From: JAXLYX01 sp046351215
Lineage (GTDB): Bacteria > Myxococcota_A > Polyangia > Polyangiales > Houyiibacteriaceae
DNA: 64,000 nucleotides
NCBI GenBank assembly: GCA_046351215.1
Contig: JAXLYX010000005.1
Span: forward strand, 496,001 to 560,000
Direction: 5' to 3'
Part shown: piece by piece, positions 18,352 to 27,518 of the stretch
Numbering within the stretch: the first letter of the stretch is position 1
How the letters are laid out: every line of letters starts with the position of its first letter
Translations under genes and position numbers: made by a program
Notes under the pieces: generated by a model
What the model was told of the DNA's origin: nothing
What the model saw: only the letters and a program-made list of their open reading frames with translations
The model's database searches: none

Positions 18352-19230
18352 TCAGCCCTTGAGAGCCTCGGCGCCGCCGATGATCTCCATGAGCTCCTTC
18401 GTGATGGCCGCCTGACGCGCTCGGTTGAACTCGAGCGTGAGGCGGTCGATCATGTCGGACGCGTTGTTGGTCGCGGCCTCCATCGCGGTCATGCGTGCAC
18501 CGTGCTCCGAGGCGATCGACTCGAGCAGGGCGCGGTGCACCTCGAGGCCGGCGTAGAGGGGCAGCAGCGTGTCGAGCAGCGCCTTCTTGCCGGGCTCGTA
18601 GATGTAGTCGCCGACCTGGTCCGCCGGGATGTCCATCGGGGTGATGGGCAGGAGCGGCTCGATGACGACCTTCTGGCTGATCGCGCTCTTGAACTCGTTG
18701 TAGACGAGGTAGCAAGCGTCCAGCTCGGACTTCGGGTCCTCGTAGGCCTTGGTGATGTGGCGCGCGATCTCGGCCGACTTCTCGAAGGTGAGTCCCTCGA
18801 AGACGCCGGTGAAGTCGTGCGCGATCTTCGCGCCGCGACGCGTGAAGTAGTCGCGACCCTTCCGGCCGATCACGGTGAAGACGACCGACTTGCCCTCGGC
18901 CTCGAGCTGCTTCCAGCGGTGCTGGGCCGCCTTGCAGATGCTCGAGTTGAAGGCGCCCGCGAGGCCGCGGTCGCTCGTGAGGACCACGAGCATGACGTGG
19001 TGGATCTCGCGACGCTCGAGGAGCGGGTGCGGCGCTTCCTCGCCCTCGGTCGAACGCGCAGCCACGGCGCTCGCGACCTCGAGCAGCTTGATCGCGCTCG
19101 GACGGAGCTCCGTGATGTTCTGCTGCGCGCGCCGGAGACGAGCCGCGGCGACCAGCTTCATCGCACGCGTGATCTTCTGCGTGTTCTTGACGCTTCCGAT
19201 CCGCTTACGGATGACCTTGAGATTCGCCAT
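18352..19230 (-). CDS. atpG: ATP synthase F1 gamma subunit
   Basis: 292 residues, the rotating central shaft of F1. The conserved N-terminal helix (MANLKVIRKRIGSVKNTQKITRAMKLV begins it), the VVLTSDRGLAGAFN segment and the C-terminal helix with AMEAATNNASDMI are all present. GAGG precedes the ATG, which lies six bases after the atpA stop. Last gene of the unit atpF'-F-H-A-G. Confidence 0.98.
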   Translation of the reverse strand: MANLKVIRKRIGSVKNTQKITRAMKLVAAARLRRAQQNITELRPSAIKLLEVASAVAARSTEGEEAPHPLLERREIHHVMLVVLTSDRGLAGAFNSSICKAAQHRWKQLEAEGKSVVFTVIGRKGRDYFTRRGAKIAHDFTGVFEGLTFEKSAEIARHITKAYEDPKSELDACYLVYNEFKSAISQKVVIEPLLPITPMDIPADQVGDYIYEPGKKALLDTLLPLYAGLEVHRALLESIASEHGARMTAMEAATNNASDMIDRLTLEFNRARQAAITKELMEIIGGAEALKG

Positions 19231-19236
19231 GGCGCC

Positions 19237-20886
<1,650 letters not shown>

Positions 20887-20943
20887 TGGGGGCTACCTCG
20901 GCTTGCCTTCTGAGAGAGGTCGACTCGGCCGTCTCGGGGGGAA

Positions 20944-21486
20944 TCAGTGGATCAGGAGCTGCTCACGCATCTCGCGGAGCCGCGCCTTGAGGCTTCCATC
21001 GAAGACCTTGTCGCCGACGCGCGTCACGACGCCGGCGATGATCGACGGATCCTGGTTCTTCACGACGACGACCTTTCGGCCGGTCGCGGTCTCGATCGCC
21101 TTCTGGATCTCGGCGTAGTAGGCGTCCGGCATGGGGACGGCCGTGGTGACCTCCGCGCGGAGCTTGCCGGCGCGGAGCTCGGCGAGCTCCTGGAACGCAG
21201 CGGCGATCTCCGGGATGTTCCGGAGGCGGCCGCGCTCGGCGAGGAGGAGGAGCGTGGTCTTGAGCAGGGGCGCGACGGCCATGCGGTCGAGCAGCCCACC
21301 GAGGGCCTGCTTGCGGGCCGCGAGGGGGACCTTGGGGTTCTCGAAGAGATCGCGCAGCTCGCGGCTCTTCGCCCAGGTCTCGGAGACGTCCGCGAGGTCC
21401 TTCGACACGCGTTCCGTCTGCTTCTGCTCCTCCGCGAGATCGAGGAGGGCCTTGCCGTAGCGGCGTCCGATCGGGGAGGACTTCAC
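20944..21486 (-). CDS. atpH: ATP synthase F1 delta subunit
   Basis: 180 residues. Links the peripheral stalk to the top of F1. Family features are the N-terminal RRYGKALLDLAEE, the FxNPK-type LFENPKVP motif and the C-terminal DPSIIAGVVTRVGDKVFDGS. The start is GTG 21486, sharing GTGA with the atpF stop, so it is translationally coupled. Confidence 0.96.
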   Translation of the reverse strand: MKSSPIGRRYGKALLDLAEEQKQTERVSKDLADVSETWAKSRELRDLFENPKVPLAARKQALGGLLDRMAVAPLLKTTLLLLAERGRLRNIPEIAAAFQELAELRAGKLRAEVTTAVPMPDAYYAEIQKAIETATGRKVVVVKNQDPSIIAGVVTRVGDKVFDGSLKARLREMREQLLIH

Positions 21487-22142
21487 GAGCGGTTCTCCTT
21501 GAGGGCCGTGTTCATGCGCTCGAGGTAGGCGCGCGAGAGGCGCTGCTGATCCTCGGCGGTGGTCTTCTCGACGAGGACCTTCTCCGCGGCGGCGATGGCG
21601 AGCTCGACAGCCTCCTTGAGGAGATCGTCACGCATGGCCTTCGAGCGCTGCTGCAGGGCGAACGTGCCCTCGTGGCGGATGCGCTCGGCCTTCTTCTCGG
21701 CCTCGGCGATGATGCGATCGCGCTCGGCTTCGCCGGCCTTCACCATGTCCTGCCGGATCTTCTCGAGCTCCGAGTCGAGCTTCGCGAGGCGGCTCGTGTA
21801 CTCGGCGTGCTTCGCCTCGGCCTCGCGCTTGAGGCGCTGGGCCTCGTCGAGGGCCTCGGCGATCTCGCGACGGCGCTCGACCAGGTAGGCGCTGATCTTC
21901 GACCGGCCGAAGTAGACGAGGAGGCCGACGAGGATGGCGAAGTTGATGATGGAGCCGACGAACTCCTTCGTCATCAGGTCGTGGGAGCTCACACCGTGGT
22001 GCGCCTCGCCGTGCCCGCCGCCGTGCTCGCCCTCGGCGGCCGCGGCCTCGTGTCCACCTTCGTGGCCACCGTGATCCTGGGCGAGAACCGGAAGGCTCCC
22101 GAGGAAGACCGAGACAAAGACGGTCAGAGCGAAACGACGCAT
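21483..22142 (-). CDS. atpF: ATP synthase F0 b subunit with signal peptide and His-rich segment
   Basis: 219 residues. Unlike the E. coli subunit it begins with a cleavable-looking signal peptide (VFVSVFLGSLPVLAQ), then a His/Gly/Glu-rich stretch (residues about 23-54), then the membrane helix (IINFAILVGLLVYFG) and the long coiled-coil stalk. N-terminal extensions of this kind occur in other delta-proteobacterial b subunits; the many histidines are the unusual part. ATG 22142 overlaps the preceding stop (TGATG); GTG 22145 is the alternative. Upstream neighbour is a second b-type subunit. Confidence 0.93.
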   Translation of the reverse strand: MRRFALTVFVSVFLGSLPVLAQDHGGHEGGHEAAAAEGEHGGGHGEAHHGVSSHDLMTKEFVGSIINFAILVGLLVYFGRSKISAYLVERRREIAEALDEAQRLKREAEAKHAEYTSRLAKLDSELEKIRQDMVKAGEAERDRIIAEAEKKAERIRHEGTFALQQRSKAMRDDLLKEAVELAIAAAEKVLVEKTTAEDQQRLSRAYLERMNTALKENRS

Positions 22143-22606
22143 CACTGGACCTCTCGCTGAAGGAGGCGGCTGGCGATCTGCTTGGCGAGGACCGGCACCT
22201 TGGCGCGGAGCTCGTTCTGGAGGACGAGCCGCTCGTTCGCCATGCGCTCGGTGGCTTCGGCGACGTGCTTCTCCGTCTCCTGCGTCACCGTGTCGAGCAG
22301 CTTCGACTCGAGCTTGTGGCCGTCGGCCCGGAGGCGGTCGCGCTCTTCCTGGGACGCGAGGCGGACCTTGCGCATCTGCTCGTCGAACGAGTGACCGGCG
22401 GCGCCGGCCTCGCTCTGGAGACGCTGCGCCTCGGCCTTCGCGCCGTCGATGGCCTCTTCACGAGCCTCGAAGAGCGCCGTCATCGGGCGGAAGACGAAGA
22501 CGTGCAGCACGCCGAGGGCCACGAAGAAGAGCCCCAACTGGACGAAAACGGTTCCGTCGAGGTCGATCATGGAGCCCGACAGGAGCACGGTCGAGAGAAC
22601 GTTCAT
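22142..22606 (-). CDS. atpF': ATP synthase F0 b' subunit
   Basis: 154 residues. One N-terminal membrane helix (FVQLGLFFVALGVLHVFVF) followed by a Glu/Lys/Arg-rich coiled coil; with atpF it would make a b-b' heterodimeric stalk. It opens the minus-strand atp unit. ATG 22606 has GAGG seven bases upstream, which favours it over ATG 22570. Subunits a and c (atpB, atpE) are not in the window. Confidence 0.9.
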   Translation of the reverse strand: MNVLSTVLLSGSMIDLDGTVFVQLGLFFVALGVLHVFVFRPMTALFEAREEAIDGAKAEAQRLQSEAGAAGHSFDEQMRKVRLASQEERDRLRADGHKLESKLLDTVTQETEKHVAEATERMANERLVLQNELRAKVPVLAKQIASRLLQREVQ

Positions 22607-22714
22607 CGGTGTACCTCGTGCTCCGGGTCCGAAGGGGAACGGGAGCCGCCGCGCGTGAGACGTGGGTCCAAGGAGCCCTGCTCGGCAAGGATCGCAAGGC
22701 CCAGACGGCGCGCG

Positions 22715-22743
22715 TTCCTAGCAGTGGGCAGGGTCGGAGTCAA
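22715..22743 (-). promoter_or_regulatory. Promoter of the atpF'-F-H-A-G unit
   Basis: On the minus strand, -35 TTGACT, a 17-base spacer ending in TGC (extended -10), and -10 TAGGAA. The start point would be near 22708, giving about 100 bases of leader before atpF'. The arrangement closely matches the atpD promoter. Confidence 0.65.
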
Positions 22744-22824
22744 GGCGGGGCGCCCAAGGTAGGAGACGTCGCATCCCCTCGGAATTCATGGAGAAGACCT
22801 CGGTCGACCACGGATCGACCGGGG

Positions 22825-23508
22825 TCAGCGACGTCCGCCGCGGCCCCCGCGACGGCGCTTTTCGGTCCCGGCCGGGCGATCGGGGGCCCCCGCGGCCTCC
22901 GCCTCGGCGCCCGACGGCGCCCCCTCGCCCTCGCCCGCCCCCTCGTCCTCGCCGGAGGCGGGACCGCCCGAGGCGGCCGCCGGAGCGTCGTCCGCGGGCC
23001 GAGGCTCCTCGTCCTCTTCCGGGACGGAGGGGGACGACGAGGCCGCCGACGGGGACGGGGCCGCGGCGATCGCGCCCTCCGCCTCCGAGGCCAGGGTGCT
23101 CGCGGTCTCCGTCCACTTGGGCACGACGTCCTCGTCCTCGAGGGGCAGCCGCTCCGAGGGCTCGTCACCCATGGTGCAGCGGCCCTCGAAGACCACGCCC
23201 TTGTCGATGAAGAGCTGGGGGGTGGTGATGTCCCCGCGCACCTGGCCCGGGGCGTGGATCTCGACGAGCTGTCTCGCGACGACGTCTCCGACCAGCACGC
23301 CTCCGCGGACGATCAGCGTGCCTACCCGGACCCGGGCGCGCACCTCGGCGCCCTCTCCCAGGATCAGCAGATCGTCGCTGTGGATCTCGCCGACGAAACG
23401 ACCGTCGATGCGGACACGCCCCTCGAAGACGAGCTTGCCCTCGTACTCGGTGCCGCGACCGAGGAGGGCGTTGATCTCGCCGATGCCCGTGAGGTCCTTC
23501 TGCGCCAT
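22825..23508 (-). CDS. Bactofilin
   Basis: 227 residues. Residues about 8-115 form the right-handed beta-helix of bactofilins, cytoskeletal polymers that organise cell shape, poles or the chromosome. Typical repeats include GKLVFEGRVRIDGRFVGEI and VGTLIVRGG. The C-terminal 110 residues are Asp/Glu/Ala/Pro-rich and end in a basic RRRGGRGGRR tail. ATG 23508 begins the family-like sequence. It lies between the two atp units; the function relative to them is unknown. Confidence 0.93.
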   Translation of the reverse strand: MAQKDLTGIGEINALLGRGTEYEGKLVFEGRVRIDGRFVGEIHSDDLLILGEGAEVRARVRVGTLIVRGGVLVGDVVARQLVEIHAPGQVRGDITTPQLFIDKGVVFEGRCTMGDEPSERLPLEDEDVVPKWTETASTLASEAEGAIAAAPSPSAASSSPSVPEEDEEPRPADDAPAAASGGPASGEDEGAGEGEGAPSGAEAEAAGAPDRPAGTEKRRRGGRGGRR

Positions 23509-23562
23509 GGGGGACGGCCGGTCCTGCCACACGCGCACGCCGCGCACAAGGGCCCGCATGCG

Positions 23563-23594
23563 ACGAGGCGCGCCCCGATCGGGACGCGCCTCGT
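23563..23594 (-). terminator. Hairpin after the PEGA kinase gene
   Basis: Perfect 10-bp inverted repeat ACGAGGCGCG / CGCGCCTCGT with a 12-base loop, 42 bases past the kinase stop and before the bactofilin. No T-tract on either strand. Confidence 0.5.
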
Positions 23595-23635
23595 GGGCTC
23601 GCGGTCGTCGGGCCGCCGGACGGCGACCTCGGGGA

Positions 23636-25231
23636 TCAATAGGGCGAGTCGAGGTAGCCGTTCGCGCGGACGTTCGTGCCGGGGCGATCCGCCATCGGCG
23701 TCGGCGCGCTCGGCGCCGTACGCGGGAGCGCGTCGAGATCGGCCTGGATCTCCATGCGCTCGCCGGTGACCACGCGGGTGATCGAGGCCGGACGGTAGCC
23801 GGCCTTGAGAAAGCGCAGCGTGATCTCGCGACCCGGCGTCGCGAGCTCGCCGACGATCTCGACCTCCGCGGGAGTCTGGCCGTAGGCGCGATCGCCGACG
23901 AAGACCTCCGCGCCGAGCGGCGTCGAGCGGAGCAGGAGCTGGACGCGCGCCGTGGCGCTCGGGGTCGCCGCGGACGGAGTGGGCGCGGCGGCCTGGGGCG
24001 CCGCCGCGGGCTGGGGGGCTGCTGCCACGACCGGCGCGGGCGCGGGCGGCGGCTCCTTCTTGCTCATCACGAACGCCGCGCCGCCACCGAGGAGGGCCAC
24101 CGCGGCGACGACGCCGACGACCATGCCCGTCTTCGACTTCGGCTCCTCGCGCGGGACGTCGAGCGTGATCGAGCCGGTCAGCGACTGTTCCCCGGAGAGC
24201 GTGGCCGTGATGCCACCCGCCGGCGTGAACGAGATGTCGGTGCCGAGCCCGCCGGACGGCGTCGATCCGGGCAGCGCGCGCATGCCCGAGAGATCGATGT
24301 CCGTCATCGTGAAGTTGCCGCTCGCCGCGAGGCGCACGCCGGCCGACTGGCTCGCGTGCTTCAGCGCGGTGATGACGTCGTTCATGTTCGCGAAGCGCTG
24401 CTCCTTCTCCTTCGCGAGACAGCGGAGCGTGACCTGCACGAGGCCCTGCGGGATCCCCTGACCGTCGTCGCGGATCATCGGCGGCACCGCTTCGCGGCAG
24501 TGCGCCATCAGGATCTGCACCTGGTTCTCGCGATCGAAGGGGACCCGCCCCACGAGCATGAAGAAGAGGATGCAACCGAGCGCGTACACGTCGGTACGGG
24601 CGTCGACGTCGCCGCCCTGGATCTGCTCGGGCGCCATGTACTTCGGCGAGCCCATGAAGACGCCCGCCTGCGTCATCTCGTTGTCCTCGGCGACGTTCTT
24701 CACGAGGCCGAAGTCGAGGACCTTCGCGAAGTCCTCCTCGTCCGCGTGCTTCGTGATGAGCACGTTCGCGGGCTTGAGATCGCGGTGGATGACGCCGAGG
24801 GAGTGGGCTTCGCGGAGCGAGCGCGCGATCTGCACGGCGATGTGCACCGCCCGCTGCGGATCGATCGGAGCCTGGTCCTTGAGGAGAGCCGCGAGGGTGC
24901 GTCCCTCGACGAGCTCCATGACGATGAAGAAGATCCCGTCGTCGGTCTTGCCGTAGTCGAAGACGGTGACGGTGTTCGGATGCGAGAGCTTCGCGGCGGT
25001 GGCGGCCTCGAGGAAGAAACGCTGCTGGAAGTCCGGATCCTCGCTGCCCTTGTTCTGCCGCGGGTCGAGCACCTTCAGGGCGACGAGCCGGCCGAGTGGC
25101 ATCTGCTTGGCGCGGTAGACGCGGCCCATGCCGCCGCGCGCGATCAGCGAGATGACTTCGAAACGATCGTTGATGACCCTGCCGAGGAGGGGATCGATCG
25201 CGTCGGTGCTTTGGAGGGAAGGTTCTCCCAT
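23636..25231 (-). CDS. Transmembrane Ser/Thr kinase with PEGA domain
   Basis: 531 residues. Kinase domain at about 25-290: glycine loop ARGGMGRV, VALKVL, HRDLKPAN, DFG (LDFGLV), PEQ-type APEQIQGG. A single membrane helix follows at about 365-385 (GMVVGVVAAVALLGGGAAFV), then an Ala/Pro linker and a PEGA domain (about 427-490: LLLRSTPLGAEVFVGDRAYG). Predicted to sense the periplasm and phosphorylate in the cytoplasm. Divergent from atpD. Confidence 0.95.
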   Translation of the reverse strand: MGEPSLQSTDAIDPLLGRVINDRFEVISLIARGGMGRVYRAKQMPLGRLVALKVLDPRQNKGSEDPDFQQRFFLEAATAAKLSHPNTVTVFDYGKTDDGIFFIVMELVEGRTLAALLKDQAPIDPQRAVHIAVQIARSLREAHSLGVIHRDLKPANVLITKHADEEDFAKVLDFGLVKNVAEDNEMTQAGVFMGSPKYMAPEQIQGGDVDARTDVYALGCILFFMLVGRVPFDRENQVQILMAHCREAVPPMIRDDGQGIPQGLVQVTLRCLAKEKEQRFANMNDVITALKHASQSAGVRLAASGNFTMTDIDLSGMRALPGSTPSGGLGTDISFTPAGGITATLSGEQSLTGSITLDVPREEPKSKTGMVVGVVAAVALLGGGAAFVMSKKEPPPAPAPVVAAAPQPAAAPQAAAPTPSAATPSATARVQLLLRSTPLGAEVFVGDRAYGQTPAEVEIVGELATPGREITLRFLKAGYRPASITRVVTGERMEIQADLDALPRTAPSAPTPMADRPGTNVRANGYLDSPY

Positions 25232-25280
25232 GACTTCCTATCGGACCCGTACGGGACGGCCGAGCTTGGCCGCTCCCGTC

Positions 25281-25310
25281 ATTCTCACAAGGATCCCCTC
25301 GGGGCCGCAA
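25281..25310 (-). promoter_or_regulatory. Possible promoter of the PEGA kinase
   Basis: TTGCGG, an 18-base spacer and GAGAAT on the minus strand, about 50 bases before the start codon. Both hexamers match only partly. Confidence 0.3.
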
Positions 25311-25486
25311 GAGGGATCCCCCGAACAGGGTGCCTCGAGAACGCGGAAATGTGCGACTTTCCCGTAGGCCTCCCACCGCCTGCGCCTTCGGCGCCGATCG
25401 TCCCAGGGCGCCATGGACGATTGCCGAGGCGGCCGACCGACCCCACACCGCCGTCGAATCGTCCCGGGCTCCGCCGGGGCCCGGCG

Positions 25487-25515
25487 TTGACCCCTTACGA
25501 CCCCCGTGCTAAGTC
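25487..25515 (+). promoter_or_regulatory. Promoter of atpD-atpC
   Basis: -35 TTGACC, a 17-base spacer ending in TGC (extended -10), -10 TAAGTC. Start point near 25522, leader about 57 bases, then an AGAAGGA ribosome site. Confidence 0.65.
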
Positions 25516-25578
25516 CGCGCCGCCCTGGCGGGCCGCCGGTTTCGCCAGCGCGGCGGTTTCGGAGAGGCAGAAGGATCC

Positions 25579-27018
25579 ATGGCAGAGCTTCAGAACGGTC
25601 GCATCACCCAGGTCATCGGCCCCGTCGTCGACGTCGAGTTCCCGACCGGCGCCCTGCCGCCGATCCTGACGGCGCTCAAGGTCTCGAACGCGGGCATCAG
25701 CGCCGCCAAGTGGAATCTCACCCTCGAGGTCGCCCAGCACCTCGGCGAGAACACGGTCCGCACGGTCGCGATGGACTCGTCCGACGGTCTCGTCCGCGGG
25801 CTCGAGGTCATGAACACGGGCGCCCCGATCACGATGCCGGTCGGCGAGGAATGCCTCGGCCGCATCCTCAACGTCGTCGGCGAGCCGGTCGACGAGGGCG
25901 GTCCGGTCCAGGCGAAGAAGAGCTCGCCGATCCACAAGCCGGCGCCCGACTTCGTCGAGCAGAGCACGAAGGTCGAGATCTTCGAGACGGGCATCAAGGT
26001 CATCGACCTGCTCGCTCCGTACCGCAAGGGCGGCAAGATCGGCCTCTTCGGCGGCGCCGGCGTCGGCAAGACCGTTCTCATCATGGAGCTCATCAACAAC
26101 GTCGCGCGTGCCCACGGCGGCGTGTCGTGCTTCGCGGGCGTCGGCGAGCGCACCCGCGAGGGCAACGACCTCTACAACGAGATGAAGGAGTCGCTCCTCG
26201 AGACCGGCGCGACCGTTCTCTCGAAGACGGCCCTCGTGTACGGCCAGATGAACGAGCCGCCCGGCGCGCGCGCCCGCGTCGCGCTCTCGGCCCTCACGGT
26301 CGCCGAGTACTTCCGTGACGAAGAGGGCCAGGACGTCCTCCTCTTCGTCGACAACATCTTCCGCTTCACGCAGGCGGGCTCCGAGGTGTCGGCCCTCCTC
26401 GGCCGTATCCCGAGCGCCGTCGGCTACCAGCCGACGCTCGCCACCGAGATGGGCGGCCTCCAGGAGCGCATCACCTCGACGACCAAGGGCTCGATCACCT
26501 CGGTCCAGGCCATCTACGTTCCCGCCGACGACCTCACGGACCCGGCGCCCGCGACGGCCTTCGCCCACCTCGACGCGACGACGGTTCTCTCGCGCGACAT
26601 CGCGGCCCTCGGCATCTACCCGGCCGTCGACCCGCTCGACTCGACGTCGACGATGCTCGACCCGAACGTCATCGGCGAGCGCCACTACAACGTCGCGCGC
26701 AAGATCCAGGCGACCCTGCAGAAGTACAAGGATCTGCAGGACATCATCGCGATTCTCGGCATGGACGAGCTCTCGGAGGACGACCGCCTCGTCGTCGACC
26801 GCGCGCGCAAGATCCAGCGCTTCCTGTCGCAGCCGTTCTTCGTCGCCCAGCAGTTCACCGGCCTCGCGGGCAAGTACGTGAAGCTCGAGGAGAACATCCA
26901 GGGCTTCGAGGATCTCCTCGCCGGCAAGTTCGACCACATCCCGGAGCAGGACTTCTACCTGAAGGGCAGCATCCAGGACGTGCTCGAGGCCTTCGAGAAG
27001 CGCCAGAAGGAAGCGTGA
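25579..27018 (+). CDS. atpD: ATP synthase F1 beta subunit
   Basis: 479 residues, the catalytic subunit. Walker A GGAGVGKTVLI, the catalytic GERTREGNDL segment, Walker B VLLFVDNIFRFTQ, and the DELSEDD (DELSEED-type) loop are all present. Length is normal. With atpC it forms a separate plus-strand unit away from the other F1 genes. Confidence 0.99.
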   Translation: MAELQNGRITQVIGPVVDVEFPTGALPPILTALKVSNAGISAAKWNLTLEVAQHLGENTVRTVAMDSSDGLVRGLEVMNTGAPITMPVGEECLGRILNVVGEPVDEGGPVQAKKSSPIHKPAPDFVEQSTKVEIFETGIKVIDLLAPYRKGGKIGLFGGAGVGKTVLIMELINNVARAHGGVSCFAGVGERTREGNDLYNEMKESLLETGATVLSKTALVYGQMNEPPGARARVALSALTVAEYFRDEEGQDVLLFVDNIFRFTQAGSEVSALLGRIPSAVGYQPTLATEMGGLQERITSTTKGSITSVQAIYVPADDLTDPAPATAFAHLDATTVLSRDIAALGIYPAVDPLDSTSTMLDPNVIGERHYNVARKIQATLQKYKDLQDIIAILGMDELSEDDRLVVDRARKIQRFLSQPFFVAQQFTGLAGKYVKLEENIQGFEDLLAGKFDHIPEQDFYLKGSIQDVLEAFEKRQKEA

Positions 27019-27021
27019 TCC

Positions 27022-27453
27022 ATGGCCACGCCGACCACCGGTAACGTCCTCTCGCTCGAGGTCGCTTCGCCGAAGGGCCTCATGCTCTCGACGCAGGCGA
27101 CGAGCGTGCAGGCGCCCGGGACCGCGGGCGAGTTCGGCGTGCTGCCGGGCCATCTCCCGATCCTCGCGGGCATCCGTCCCGGCGTGCTCAAGTACGTCAC
27201 GGGCGGCAAGTCCCACGTCGCGGCCGTCGGCCGTGGCTACTTCGAGGGCGGTCCCGATCGCGCGCTCCTCCTCGTCTCCGACTTCCAGACCCCCGAGTCG
27301 ATCGACGTCGACGCGGTGAAGAAGGAGCTCGCGGACGCGGAGAAGGAGCTCAAGTCCTTCGGCGAGGCGCACGAAGGCGCCGCGTTCGAGACCGTGAACG
27401 AGAAGGTCCAGTGGGCGCAGGCGCGGCTTCTGGCCGCGACCCTCCCCCACTGA
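27022..27453 (+). CDS. atpC: ATP synthase F1 epsilon subunit
   Basis: 143 residues. The N-terminal beta sandwich (GEFGVLPGHLPILAGIRPG) and a C-terminal helical part are typical of this rotor subunit, which can inhibit ATP hydrolysis. It begins three bases after the atpD stop. Confidence 0.96.
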   Translation: MATPTTGNVLSLEVASPKGLMLSTQATSVQAPGTAGEFGVLPGHLPILAGIRPGVLKYVTGGKSHVAAVGRGYFEGGPDRALLLVSDFQTPESIDVDAVKKELADAEKELKSFGEAHEGAAFETVNEKVQWAQARLLAATLPH

Positions 27454-27476
27454 GCCGAGCGTCGCTCGAGCCCACG

Positions 27477-27515
27477 GAGCCCCGCCGGCGCGAGCCCGCG
27501 GGGCTCTTCGTTTCC
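27477..27515 (+). terminator. Terminator after atpC
   Basis: Perfect 9-bp stem GAGCCCCGC / GCGGGGCTC with a 12-base loop, followed by TTCGTTTCC. The best rho-independent terminator in the window. It also sits just beyond the end of the convergent kinase gene. Confidence 0.75.
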
Positions 27516-27518
27516 GTC

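Larger units (their letters stand above)
25232..25578. other. Divergent intergenic region between kinase and atpD
   Basis: 347 bases without a gene. The right end holds the atpD promoter. The left end holds a weaker candidate promoter for the kinase. The middle (about 25311-25486) has no recognisable regulatory motif beyond a short GC inverted repeat (CCGGG/CCCGG, near 25464-25484) just upstream of the -35 box. Confidence 0.6.
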
